From NCBI GenBank assembly GCA_013433145.1, contig CM024182.1:310001-374000 (forward strand): 64,000 nt of DNA. Reading direction: 5' to 3'. Of this stretch, positions 34,013 to 49,000 are shown piece by piece. The stretch comes from Ascaris suum (Eukaryota > Nematoda > Chromadorea > Rhabditida > Ascarididae). A program made the translations under genes and the position numbers. The first letter of the stretch is position 1. Every line of letters starts with the position of its first letter. The notes under the pieces are model-generated. The model saw nothing but the letters and a program-made list of their open reading frames with translations, was not told the DNA's origin and searched no databases.

Positions 34013-37000
34013 CTGAAACAGTCGACATAAACTTGTACGACAAACGGGAAAGCCACTCATCTTCCAGTCGTCATCCACTAACCATCATCTACTCATCTGC
34101 ACTACTAAAGGGTTTCACATGCATAAAGGAACTTGTCGGCAACTGACAGACAACCTCCATTGTTATTCAGCAGCAATTTAAACAAAAATAGTTGCCGTTA
34201 TGTCTACATTTGCCACCAGAAAAAAAAGGAATAATCTGCGTATTTAAACAGCATTTAATGCCCAACTTATTGGTCGCATGACTTTAAAAAAACTTAATAT
34301 TACAACAACTTTGTTCGTTTGTCCGCAGAAGTAAACTTGCAACTTGAAATTTGCTTATTCATTTGCATATTTCAACGCGTAGGCCAGCTCATTTAAACAC
34401 CATGCAATGACCACTTAATCGTGACAATGTGCTTTCTTCATCCAGAAAAAATAAAGATCCAGAAAGAATAACAAGGCTACCCGGCATGTAAGAATATTGG
34501 GATGAAAAGTCGATAAAATTGATCGGGTTGGTCCTTAAGCATAAAAGGCAGCATCCCACATATCTCACCTAGGCATGACACCTGAAAAACAATCTTTTAC
34601 TGGGCAATATTCCTGTCAACAAACACACCATATAAACATTACACCCATACTTTCAAGTGCTGGAAATGAAATAGATGGATTCCCCTCCCATGAGCTTTTG
34701 TAATGAAGGAATCGAAGACGGCAACAGATGGTAGCCGACTGTCTGAACTAGCGGAAAACACCAAAGGAATTGGATGATGGAAGAAAGTTACAGCATTTTT
34801 TACTACATGCAAACAGCGGATCGTTCAAGCGAGATAAACATCCAGTATTTGGTCCTAAAAGAGTATGAAGGAACAACTCTTGCGAAACAAACAGGTTTAA
34901 CGTGAGGCAAATGAATTTAGCAGTTCGGTCTGCGACGTGAAAGCAAAGGAGAGTAAATTCGGCCAAAACTGTGATAGAAGGGCTTCTTTGACTACTTTCT
35001 TACAGCAACTTTTCGGCGGTTTCTGGCATGGTTCGCCCTCTATTCCATGTTCAGCTTCCCGAAGGCATTAGAATCTCGATGCGTCAAAGCGGACATCTCA
35101 CTGATTTGACTTTACTGATACAGGAGACACAAGTGCGAAAACTGCACGGTACAACGCAAGCCCGAACTCCGACCTCTTGCTAAACAGGCGTTGGACTTGT
35201 ACACTACTGCCCCCACCTCCCGCCTTCCTCCTTTGAACCCAGGACTACACCTGATCTTGTTTCAACGGCGATGTTCTAAAAGAATTAGCATGTCATAGCA
35301 AGTCTCCAGCAAAAAGTGATATACGATTATATAAAGTCCATAAAACAAAGAGATAAAGAAAAGTCCATACGTCGGAAACATTTTATAAATGGCAACCCGA
35401 GCAGACTAATTACTTCTAATCAGCGAACATCTCTCCTCCGAACACATTTCACTTCATATGAAGATAAAGCATAGGAAGCTCTAAACGAGAACGGCAGAAA
35501 CAGGATACCTGCGAGCAAAGGGTAGCATTTTCATGGAAATATCCCTGCACGAAGTCGCAATAGTCACGTGTAGTTATACGACATTGTCCATGTAACTGGA
35601 TGCAACACGGCCGTCCCGTTATCTCACACTGCATGTGTTTTTCATTCTCCGGTATATGCAGCACTGGATGAAGACATTGCTAAAATGGCCCCCTAGCACT
35701 GCATAGAAATAAAGCATCAATGGTAATAAAACTTTTATCAAACCTGACAAAAAACACCGTCCTACTTCGAAGAACTGGTACACTGTATTCTCTAATGAAA
35801 TAGCACGTTTCTGCCTCTCCTCATGATGGCACATGGCTTCTCTGCTTGTATTGCAATCGGCTAATTTCTTGACCAACTGCTGTTGTCCTCCGTCAACGTG
35901 AAATGAACCTCCAAGGTTCATTATTTTTTGGCTCTGCTGTTGCCAAATGCACTCAGGAATTGATATCATTTGCAAGCGTCGCCCCATAGGTTTTGTCTGC
36001 GCTATAAAGTTCCTTTCACTGCCTACAGAAAGCGGTTTTTTCTTCATAAGGTTGTGCAACAAAAGCTGCGCAGCTTAGTATGTTATCGAAGGAAGACTAG
36101 TATGCCATCGCATTATACTCATTTCTGACCCGCCATCTACGGAATGAGGGAAAAAAATGAGCTGGGGCCATCTTTCGCAAGGCAAGGAACCGACCTCAAC
36201 GTGGTGGACAACGGAATGAAACATGCAAGAGTATGAATCCCTCTCTATTTCATGCAAGAAGGAATGGCTCGAGATCCCAGCTAAGAGGTTCCGAGTGAGC
36301 ACCTTTCCCGTAGCTGGGGATATGGGTTAGACGTCCTCTGATATAGAAGAGGAATCAGACTCGTTCGTGCCCGGTCAATAAAATCGATCAGCGGGAGGGC
36401 CGGGCAGAAGTAAACTTCCTGTTGGTCCGAGTGCAGGTGGAGCTCGGACTCGAAAAACAATCCCTTGGAGGACCACAACCCGAAGGGATGGACGCAGTCG
36501 CTCCGGGACACTTGACGTTGTTATCCTGGACTGTTGTGGGACGAGAAACTATGCCTTGTTCACATAAATTATTTGAACGAGGGACCCCTGAGGCCCGGCG
36601 TCAGCCAACCTCAGGCACTGGCTCTTCGGAGTCGTTAGGTGTGAGCATCCACTCTTCACCTCGGCTAAATGATGACGAGGCGATAAATGGCCCCGAGGAT
36701 CATGAAAGTGATCCCGTTCATGTTATGCATACGCCTCGAGCGCTGCATCCGAGGCGACTGGAACTCCCAAACGGAGTAAACAATCTCGGAAAAGCGTCTC
36801 AAATACGGCAAGGTCCAGCAATAGCTGAGGAAGCCCAAATAGAGAGAGTACAGGTGGCAGGGAAGCTTTAGAGTGAAAGGGAGATCGCCACGTTAAGGAA
36901 TTTGTGTGAGGTTTATGGAAATAGGCTGGTATTCTGGAAGGAAGTTAAGAGGAAGTTTCAGGACATCCATGAGCAGAGGACAGTGGCCGCCTTAATCACG

Positions 37001-40000
37001 AAGTGGGGGGATCTTAAACGATGGTTGGTGCGCCAGCGACTCTCGATCACGACCAAGAGCTTGGACCAGCGGGTGAGGGAGATGGAGGTAAGCCTCGCAA
37101 GAGGGTATACCTACCGATGATCCAATACCAACGATGGGCCCGACTGAGGGCAAGGAATCAGATGTGAGACCAGTTGCAGACTGTAGGTGTGCGGATCCGG
37201 AGGAGCATTTGATGAAGTCGGATGTGAGACCGCCTGCAGTCGTCAGACTTGCAGATCCGGAGCAACATACGATGAATTCAGATCCTGATTGGATGTTCTT
37301 TTACTTATAAGAAAGTTTGCTTACTATCTCTTCTACAGCATAGCATACAGGAACGGCTCACTCAACTTCATTAACAGACCTTGCCCAAGACAGTTATATC
37401 ACCATCAATAAAAGTACAGCGTTATCAACGCAGTCTCAATCTAAATCCTCATTCAAAGTATCAATCAGTGAAACTTACTGGCCATTTGGTGATATCGTCG
37501 GGCCATTCGAAGGGATCCACGGACGGTGGATCGTTACAGTATCTGAAATTTTCTATCATTGGCTACAGCATGAAACAATGAAACCGTTCACTCTCACGGA
37601 AAGTTTTACTTATGGAGTCAAGAAAACTCCTCGCAAACTAGCACTACTCAACTCTTGCAATACGATAAATGTTCTAGCAAGTGAAAAACTGCGTCACCAA
37701 ACTCACCCTAAATAAGTTAACGAATCCATTATCAGAAGGCGCGTCAATAAATATGCATATCACTACAGGGAAATAACCAACATACCTTGGATCCTGACCA
37801 CAAACTGCTCCGGATATACGTCCGCTAGGTCCCGTTGCCCCAACCTTCCATTTCGCTAACGATGCTATCACCTTCTATAATGAAAGAAGGATGCAATTTG
37901 TTATCTGCTTCGTCCTCACTATCATAAATCATTTACAAAGATATCTGAGGAGGAAGAAACTTATGGGGATAGGTTGCACGGCAAGTATTTCATATCAGTT
38001 TCATTAAGTGTGACAGATCTGTTGATTCCACAGATGGTCCAGAAGCATTAAACAATCTAACTCGAGCTAAAATCACGAAGGCCACACATAAACTGAAGCG
38101 CTCACAACCCACACGGCATCTCATATGCAAAAATGAACTTTCAGAAAAGACCGATTTCGGAACGGGCATCATAAACTGGGTAAACTGGGAGTACAAAACA
38201 GAGGAGCACACAATCGCGCTTTCGTATATTACACAAAATGAGTAAAAGCAAAGTGTTTCAAGCGAAGTGAACCACAGTTGCCGAAGGCATCATGAAAAGC
38301 GGCGTAACACTCGGGAAAATGGCCATAACTAATCAGAGAGCCCGGGGAGAAGATTTAAAGGTTTACTCCAGGGGGTAGATTTGAATGATAAGAGCTCTCC
38401 TGTGTGCATCTCTTTAAAACGATTCAATCGATTCTCCTGGAGCAAAAGGACGGTTTGTCGGATGGTTAAGTCATTGCTTATCTCCTCCCATTCTTTACCC
38501 AGAAGGACGTTTAGTCTGACGCGGACGGGATCGAAATTCATTCAAGCACAACACGCGAACTTTATTTTACATTTGTTCGCCACAACCCTACACATCAATT
38601 TCGAAATTCCCACATTCCTCGAGCTTGGTTCGAGCAAAAACTTTCAAGCTCCGAAAATGAAAATGATGGGAAAACCTATCTTCTAAGAAACCTCCCCTCT
38701 TTCCCTCTATTCCACGTGCCTACTTTTCCAAATGTGTTGCAACTACCTGCAGGAACTGCAGGTTCATAAACCTATTTTATAATGGCTCTAAATCATCTAT
38801 GAAATCAGAAAAAAATAGAAAAATAAATACCGGGCATGTGTCTTCTCCAGTCTGGAAGCATCCCATTCCATCGTTGTATATACAACAACCCGTCTGATTC
38901 TCTAATGCGCGGTCTGCTTCTATCTGTGCGTATATTCTCGGATCATGCCGCATACAAGGTGCAAACGTCGCACCCAAATGAACCAAGTCCGACTGTAATT
39001 AAAATCACCTGACAAGAGATCATAGATTGCTCTATTTAAGAATTCGGCGTACTTCTAAGCCGACGTACGCTCCTTCCACGATTCATTTTTAGTCCTGATT
39101 TTTCGATATTTTAATGAATCAAAACATTCGAGAGATGATATCATTAGCAGAGAGCGAGGGAGTGCAACCAAACAAATACCGTCAATAATTTTTTGAAGCT
39201 GTTTTTTATAACGCTACACAATAATAGTGAGGATGTGCAGTTTTTTTCGAGATAGATTTCATCGAAAGTTAATTTTTTTACATGAGGTCTCTATATTTGA
39301 AAAATCGAACCAATAACACGAGCACCTTTTCTTCTGAAGCTGCATAAGAGCCGCATAAAAACCGCATGTGCAAAACAACATCATATTCTTTGAAAAAACC
39401 GCATCAGCATTATCCCGGATAGTTTCTGAAAAGTGCTGCAAAAATTGAGCGCTCGACCTGAGATAAGAGAATTTTGATGCGCCAACTAAGCAGCCTACCC
39501 CCTCTACTTGCTCCTTCAAAAATACCATAAGAAACTTGTCCCATACCACAGACTCACAAAGTAAACAATAAAAATAACTTACAAATTTCGGTCCCAACCA
39601 CAGATTTTCCAGCTCGTAAACGCTCACATGCTTCAATGTCACAGTGGAGTGCAACACGTCGGCAGTTCTCTCGACACGTCCGATTCCAAACGGACCGAAT
39701 CCGTAAGTAAAAACCGTTATGATGGTTACCAGTACTTGAACGCATGTCACCCAATAGGTGAAATAGGGCCTGAAATGTCCAGCAAACCATGGCTTCCATA
39801 TTTTTTGATGCAGATGAGAGTGATGGGTGCAGAAATACAACTGATTTCCAAAAGACAATAATATCTTCCAAGGCATTTTCACGACTATGATTTGATATTG
39901 CTATCAAAAACACCTCTAAAAACAGTACCTTTTTCGTATTACAGAGGGTACCATTTGAAAAATGTCCGAAAAGTAAAAAATTGCACGTACGCATCTTCAA

Positions 40001-43000
40001 GTATTTTACCGGAATATCTTTTCATAATGCTTGAAAACTCTAAATCTTATCGGAAATGAGGTAAGCACCTGCTTGAGCTTGACACTTGATGGGAGTAAAA
40101 ACACGATCACATCTTTGCTCAAGCACCATGCAACGGATAAAACTCCAACAGAAATGCGTTTGAAAAAAATAAAGCCCCAATGACCACTAAACACAACATA
40201 AATCCCTCCGTTAAACGAGGCAGCTGGTAACAACGCAATTGTGATATAAGACAAAAAACTAAAAACCTAGGTCTCAATGTCAAGTAAAACAGAGAGGCAT
40301 GGTGAAAGTAGGGTTCCTTCAAAGTTTAAAAGAGTAAAAACATCGCGGGGTGGGGGGGGGGGGGGGACAGCTTTCCTAAACGGAGGACAGTCCGAAGGTG
40401 CAAAACGAGCTTGCAAAAAAAAAACTACAAAAATGACAGCGATAATGTAACACTAATATTGCATCTGAATTTACTTGCCAACGTGGAGGAACGTTCAATT
40501 ATAATGAACAATTACAAACAAGCAATCCAACATCACAAACAACACAATTAGAATGCATCAATACTAACCAAAACTGATTCGCACCATTTTGATGATGAGC
40601 TGCAAAGACATTACGCCCTACTTACACCAGAAACCAATGTAAGAAACACTGCCTCCTATTTGGCGCACCATTGGATATAAGCAAATGCAAACCCCCTATT
40701 CCCTTAAGCCACCCCACTTAAAGAACCCCTGCTTCTGCTTCCTTCACTTGGTTTTTAACAGGGGAAAATTTTGAAACAGCCATAATCTGCTGCCACAAAG
40801 TCGCATAAGGACAACTTTGGAGCCCTCAGGTGAAGCGCGATCACGTCCATTAAAAAATACCTTGCGGTGAGGTAAAACACTGCTGCCCAATACCCACATG
40901 ATAGCTAGAAAGCAACTGCTGTTTTTCTCACGTATGCAGAAAGGAACTAGACTCTCCCCTGTGAATATGAAATGAAGCTCCATCCTCTCTTTCCTACTTA
41001 TAACAACATCAAGTATGTTTTATAATTTCTCATTTTCCCTAGCTCTGTTTCATTTCTCCTCCCCAAACTTACTTCTGCAGTTCGAGATTTCCCTAGAAGT
41101 CGGAGGACATCTTGCGAAAGGACTATGTAGCAAGAAAGATAAGCCCATTTGTGCTCATGACTTTGTACCTCGTTGGCTTTATTTAGGAGCACGTGTCAAC
41201 GCGATCGCCTATACCCTATGAAGAAGCGTAAGAAAATAACGAACGGCAAAAGGCATTAGCAAAATTTATCGGAAATTCAACACTTTCATTCCTCTGTTTG
41301 AAAAAAAAACCCCTTGGAGACGGCTGAGGACAAACTTCATTAGGTGAAATATTTTATTATGAGAAGTCCTTAGGAGGAAAAGAAAATCAGTACCCTTACT
41401 AATTTCCTATGCTGTTTGCTGACGGAGCACATACCATAACGCTAGTAACCATACCATCAAACACCAACCCAAAGAGATTAGCAGAAGGAGCGAAAGCTGC
41501 ACAGATAAAAGTCTTGGGGAAAAGAAAGGAAAAAGGTGGACGATAAAGAGGACTACTGAGTATCCCTGAATGCTGGGTTTGACCAAAAAATGTGCCCGCG
41601 AAAATGAAATAACTGCCAAGTTTTAGTCGCAAGTCGGTCGTCGGGAGCGTTATGAATTTCTTTATTGTTGTTGTTGATTTGTTTACAGCGAAAAATCGAA
41701 CCAATGAATACTGCAGCGAATATAAATAAAAATATGCTCAATAATATCACTGCCAGGAAAACAAAAAATCAACGGGATGTGGATGTGGATGGCGAATAGG
41801 TTACCTTATGCAAAAATAACAGCACTTTTCCCTCCCATTAAAAGAACATCAATTGCAGCAATCGTAGCAAAACAATTATAAAAAGGGATGCAACTTCAAC
41901 CTGTAATCATGGAAGCTGTCAGGTTGCTCCAAAGATTTCTGTTCGACAGTTTTTGTAAACTTCGGGCTTAAAAACTTTCGTAGGAACCCAACAAGGAGCC
42001 GGCTACGACGAGGCGCTGCCACCTTTTTCGATCGTGCTTGAAAGCGTGCGTAAATACTCTGCAAAATGGGAAGTGTGCCGTCATCTCAAATATATCGCAT
42101 CATGGCTCGAACATTGCAATATAACTGTCCGGCGTCTCACGAAATATCTTTTGCGGCTCTGGATAAACGTTGGCATAACCAAACCTTTTTATTCCACTCG
42201 AATAGAAATTCCATGGTTTTTTGCGCCGCTATAACTGGTACAGTGATAGCGTTCTAACATTGCAGTATCACATAAAACAAAAAGAATTTTCCATCATGCG
42301 TTATTTTAGGCTATACACGTATTGCGGTACTCATAAAAGACAGAAGTTCGAAGTCGCATTCCAACGATGAAGGAAGGAACGAATGAGTTAAACACAGCAT
42401 TCTAGAGTATAAATGAAATGCAACTAAGAGCAAATTGAGAGGAAAACAGACCTCAAGGACTGAGGATCCTTTAGGAGGCTTCGGAAGTGCTGCTCCTTGC
42501 TGCAAACGACCTGGTACTTCATAGCTCTGATATGAGAAACACTAAAACGGCAAATCAGGATGGAAAAAACAATCTATCGTAGTCGCCGCCAACCTACAGT
42601 CATCGATCGACGGCAATATTCGAAGAAATATCCCGCTCCCTCCCTTTTAAAAGAAAATTCTCAACTACATCCCATCTATCCCAAGTCCCTCCTTGTCCCT
42701 CACTCCGCGTCATAAATATGATGCAGACAGTCTGAGAGACCCATAAAAAAACTTACCGAAGTGAATTCATCGATAGTGTTTCAAGTTTATAAGTTGATAT
42801 TCACAACCTTCTACTTCACTTCAATTAGCACAAGAATCTTCAGCTGCACACCAAAAACATGCTTGCTGAACAACGGGTTCTCACCTGGCATCATCACCTC
42901 AACTAGATAATGCAAGACAATCTAAGCTGTTTTTAAATATGACCATGTTAAATTTAACCAAACATCAGTCAAAATACCAGCGGCATACCTCTATGCTAAC

Positions 43001-46000
43001 GAGTCATATAACTACTGCGCATTTCTTTGGTTTATTGTCACCCTCTAAAATACAAACATTTGAGGTTAACGACATGCAATGATCACTTTTGCCTCTCTCA
43101 TAGTAGCCTAACACCACTCAGCAAATTAGCCCCCATTTTTCCCTTATAAATATAGTTTATTTGAATATATGAAGTATCCTTGTTAATAAAACACCTAAAC
43201 TAAACGTATTTTCATATGCTTTAATATATTCCACGCGGCAAATGAATTCATATGCACCACCACATACAAAAGAGGCACTTAATTAATCCACTAACTTTCG
43301 GTGCAATCACTTCATTTTCCGCGAAAACTCGATTGCCCCTTGACGTCTCCTGCAATATTCTCCATTAAACTGAAACTACTCAAAGGAAAAAAAAATCAGT
43401 TCATTGTTTGCTAGAGATTTGCATAAATTTCAAGCGATATTACAAAACAATAAATAAAATGATGACGCTCTTTACATAAGAGCGGTCTGATGAAGAATCG
43501 TCTTTACTATGTCCTCTTGGTTATTCTCCTCACCAATCCCAACAAATCACCATCTCCATACGAAGCAAACAGATCACTCGTACCATGAATGCAATGAACC
43601 GATCACGTATTTGCAAACATTTAACTAGAAAAATCTATAGAGGTTCAGCTGTAAATTTCGCGAACGAAGTCGCAATCGGACCAAAAACAATTTCACTCAG
43701 AGTTGGGACAACATTTTGGCAAAGAACGCTAATTGTGTACTAAATTTTACTCATATAAAACATCTGCCAGTTAATATTACTATTAAAAAAACATTATTCA
43801 ACAAAAATATTGAAATTCTGCGGCAATAAAAAAACCGACGAAACTTTTTAGCACATTTCTTACAATAAAACAGTTACTGCAAGAAATAACTTTCCATCAC
43901 AAAAGCCGAGGAACCCTCTCCAATAGACTCTCGATTTTCTACACCCTAGAGATGCATTAAACACGATAAACGGTTGCCCGTTTCTTTTACCTCATGCAAT
44001 CCGATCGGCGTTTGCGCTCCATCATCGAAACTCTCCTGTCGAGGTAAACGTTCTGGCCGAATTCTTTGTTGGAAGCGCTGAAAGTGTGAACCTTCACTTG
44101 CATGCTGAATGCTTGCATCATACGACGACACATATATGCTTACCTACTGTGCGATTTTCCGCACTGAATCACAGGTATGCGCACATTCACGAACCAACGT
44201 TGAGGTCAGTTTCTTATACGAATCATTCTACGAATTTGACCGGAATCAATATGACCGGAACAGCTGCCGCGTCAACTATTACGTTATTTAATCATGCTGC
44301 ATATCCACCCACGAATGTGTAGGTATGACTTCGAAGTACAGTTGAAAATCAAACGAATTGTTAAGAATTAATCGAGATCCGCCGATCGGTCTCGCTGCCG
44401 AATCGGTCAGCGGTATTAAAAAATACTCCCTGCCATTGAGCCTGAAACTCTTTATTTTGCCAAACCCGACAATCACTTGCATTATAAAATCGCTATATCT
44501 TTGAACGCAACAGACTTTCAGCAGATGATAAAATTCGCTCATCAATAGATATTACTGGTGAGTAAATGAGGAATATGTTCCCAGTTCAAGGAATATACAC
44601 TGCTCAATATGTCGACAAAACAACCGACATCACAAAAATTTGCTCAAGACCACCTACAGCGAAAGTCACCCTCTTAGATAAAACCCTCATCATTTGCAGA
44701 TGTCCGCCGACCGGAAAACAAAACAACATTTTCTATGCTCAGACAAACAGGTAATATGTTCGGTTTTTTTGGTCTTAAAAATTTAATAGCGAAATGGAAA
44801 CTTCATTCCACAAAAAATCTGGTTCGTTTTTTCCGGAACTTTCACAAAATTCCGGAGCTTCCGTTTTTCCGGAACAAGCTTCTTCACAAAATCATCCACT
44901 GATCCATCGGCTGGATTAAGATATTCCGTAACACTTCCTCCCAATGCAACCGTCCTCCTGTTCAGAATTGTCATTTTCTTCGTCCTTCCTTGGGTGTCTC
45001 ATCGAAAACATGTTATGCTTACGACTGACATAGCATTCATAGCAAAAATTACACAAAAAAGTTAACGTTCTAATAAAACGAACAGCTTCCTCCGGTCTGG
45101 GCAGCTTCCGTTCCGCGCCTCGAGCGGTTGAAGGCGATAAATGGGGAGAAAGAGGAGCGGTTCGGTATGGTGCAAAGCAAGGTACATCCAAATGCGAGGT
45201 GCCTGCAATAGCAGAATGATTAATTATACCCAGGAACATTGCCATATTGATGAGCACCGAATTTCACTTAACACCTATGCCGGCAACCTTAAAGAGTAAA
45301 ATTGAATTTCAATGGGACCTTCGCGCCATTATTCACCTTTAGCACTCAACCTTCCAAACTCAGCACCTCATAACTCTCACCACAAATTAAATACCCTGCT
45401 AATTATCTTTCAAAATATCCCTTGAATCTAGACGATATTTTTGAACAGAAAGAGGGTGTTCTTGTTGACAGATCGTTCAAGACTATACGCCTTCACAACA
45501 GCCGTGCCTCCGAGTATAACCTTGTGGCAACACCTAGCCGAACAACTTATTTTATCATCGGGTCAGTTCTATCCCCATACAAACAAATTTGGGTGCCTCC
45601 CATCTTTCTATCGGAATGAAACAATTTTTTCGTGTCGTTAAGTACAGATGGCAAACGACCCATATATTGTTTTAAAAAAATCGTTGCCGTAATATTCAGC
45701 CAGTTTTTTCTTCAATGCTCGCGTCTACCATGACCGCTTAAAGCATTTCTTCCGTGTTCAACTCGTGCAAACAAAGACACTTTTTGATTATATAATTTCT
45801 GATAGATGCATATTAAAAAACACAATTCTATGAAATTTCTTGTTCAAGCTTATTAAATGAACCTCAAATTTTCCAAAAAAGACTGCTCAACACTCAGACA
45901 GCAACCGGAAAGAAATTGCGTCTTCATTAGTATACTCAGAAAGGCGACTATTTTCTATACCCCTCTGTAACGAAATCGTTTTCTTTTTTACATCTTATTT

Positions 46001-49000
46001 TGGCTACAAACTATACCGATATCGAGTTTTGCAGTCATAGGATGCTCTTTATGCGAAATATTAAGCAGCTCGCAAACTTCTTCCTCTCAATTACAAGACC
46101 TTCGCCTTCGATCCTCGCAATCTTCCAAATTCCCCTCTCTCCTTTTCGCTTAACCGTTAGTGAAACTAAACAGGTATAGCGCAAACTGTACTACCACCGG
46201 ATAAGGAATCGGCTGTGGGCAACTCTTTCCAAAGTCAAAATAAAGGTGGAAAATGTGCCTCGCTCAGTGGTCTTATTTTCAGTGCCCTGCTAATGCACAC
46301 GCAAAAAAAAAAAACCTGAGAATGGAAGATAGCGACGGTCGATGGTAGTGGCAGATGGAGGAAGGGATATGTAACTAGTCGGCGTAGGGAACGCGAGAGT
46401 GGTGGGTCTCATCGGCTTTGCACCGATCGGTGATACGTCGAAAAACACTTCGTCTTGAATCGAATCCGTGCTGGTGATCGACTGTGGTGACATCTTCTGT
46501 AATACACAAGCAAATTCCATGCTAAGCTGGACGCAAATGTCAATAATATTTTACATTCGATTAGAGGGAGGTCTCAGTCGGCTTCAACCTAGAATCCAGA
46601 AGTCCCTCAGTCCATTACAGTAACCAAGCACCATATAACTTGTTATCAAGCATGGTAAAATAGACGCGAACTTTTTTCTTGAAGAAAAATTCCAACTGAA
46701 TGGATCATCGAGTTTAGCAGCTTTCCAGCATTAAATTGTCATTAGAGTGCAAAAGAAACAAATCATCCCACTTTTCTTGATAAGCCAAAGAACTGTTGCT
46801 ATCAAGTCTACATGCAGCAATTCGTCGGAGAGAAGAATCATACTTCAAAGAGCCCACTTTTACAACGAGTATCCCAAAATTCACATGAGCATTTGTTTAC
46901 CACACCAAATAGGTAGATCGAATAGAGGGAGCAATATAACATATGGGAACACTCTCAAACTCCATGCAACAGCTATATAGCGCTTCAAATTACGTAGCGG
47001 TAGTTGAGCTAGATCAAAGAGGAACGCTCCATTAACTACGGCATTTCTGAGTAGAAGTATTTTGCGTTACCACGTTTTCTGAGTGCATTTATAAACGGAC
47101 GTGCACAGAAATCACATAATCCTAGTAAACGATGACGAACAAGATGGAAAAACAGTATACGTTCAAGTATACATTTGAGAGCATCCTACAGGTAAGATGC
47201 TGTTTGAAAAAAAACAAAAACTTGAAATCCTAAGTTCTGATTCACCTACATGAACAAAACTAATTACAGCAGCAAAAAAAGTCAAAATATACAAACATAA
47301 ATATGAGGTTGACTCTCATTATAACAATGCGAGCACTTTTAAATTCTCTTTGGCAAAACAAACAAAAATGACCAACCGGATGTTCCTCCCTTCTTTCCTT
47401 CCTCGCGCTTTCAAGAGACTCCCGTGCAGCCTCAGCGGCGACCCGGAGACTCTCCTCGTCGACCTCGTGGACTGTTGTCATTTGGGACGCTGCAAAATAA
47501 AATACAATAAATCCCCAACTACTTACTTTTTTACCTCTGACCCGTATTTTGCTTGGGTCCCCTACTTTCTCCGTTCGTCTCGTCACCTCTTTAACTAAGA
47601 TACTACCTCAGTATTTCTTGTTGCGTGTTCACTATTCAGTTAGTTGACTGCTTTTAATAAGCTTGTGAATGCGATTCAAAGAGCCTTAAAATGCCATATT
47701 CGAATGTCACGTTTCATGGCCATATCATGTATTAAACTGCACCTACACATCCATCAACGAAATATCCCACATCCTTCATAAATCTTCGCTTCAACGTCGG
47801 AAAAAACATCAGCAACCCTCCCCGATACAGTAAATAAATCATCCGCTCTAAAATTTGTTCGCTAATTTCTTCGTCATGAAAACATTTTTGTCAACTACTC
47901 TTAAGAAAAAAAGCGCCAATATTAATAGGCAGAGGGAACAATATTAGATCGGATGGACCAACTAGCTCCACACTCCATTCTAACAGCTAAAGTGCTAAAG
48001 ATGCGCGAGAAATAGCACACTTGCAATCATTCCATACTGAATGGCTGCTAAAATACTAGCAAATGCTAAATAAAAAGCGCTACCTGTAGGTTGCACAGAA
48101 AACGGCGAAAAACTGCTCGACGGAGAACGACCTCGAGTTGTTACCGCAGGTGGAGTCGTTTGACGTCGAGCATTAGCTCCGAAGGTCCCCCTAAAACAAG
48201 CAAATGTTACATTTAAAGAAGGGGCCTGTATAATGAGCAAGAGGAAACATGGAATTAAAAATTTTTCGGTCAAGAATTTAATGCAACACTCTTCGCCGGA
48301 TATGCACCCAGAAGGGCCCATTCATCCTTAAAAGCTCATTACACTAATGAACGTCGCTGAAGATAGTCGAAGGAACTAAAAGCCCTCATACTCAGCCAAA
48401 GTTTCTCTTCGCGACAGACACTTCAGCCAATTACAACTGCAATCTTTTGCTCATTCTATGCTTTTACTTCCGCAAAAATCACAGTGCCGCCGCTTCATTT
48501 GCTTGTCTGACCGGATATCTCAAGCCAACATCTACTTTAGTGATTGCAAAGGAAACTGCACTGTGAATACCCACGCCCATTCTCAGTACTGGTTCCACAA
48601 ATCACTCTTTATCCCCTGATTCCATCGTTGGGGATTTTTAAAACCTTTTTCAGAAGCTACTAAGTTTCAGTGCCATGACGAATGAAAGGTTTTGCAAAAA
48701 ACGTTGGTTCCAATAAGGAAAGTGGATCTGCAGAATAGCAATCCACGCCCTCCTCGGAAGTTCTTCTCCCCCATAAGTGGATTTCACAGTCGCTGACAGC
48801 CTGATAGAGACATAAAAGTGTCACGAATTTTAGAACGGTGTCGACAATCTTAAAAACTTTCAACTTCTCTCGCAACATAATGTGATATTAATATGTCAGT
48901 TTGGAAGTGTATAACGCATGTGTTATTGTACTGCTTCAGCTCTTTCAAAAAGAAATACACTATGGATACTTTCCCACCTTTTGTTTTTTTCGCTTTCTAC

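Noticed and set aside
35619..36062. 147-codon minus-strand ORF
   Set aside because: It overlaps the iRhom exon at 35509-35679 in a different frame and has no start or splice context. The conserved iRhom frame explains the DNA.
39554..40000. 148-codon minus-strand ORF
   Set aside because: A shadow frame over the first-TM exon of iRhom; the other frame has the conserved RPYFTYW and GFGPFGIG motifs.
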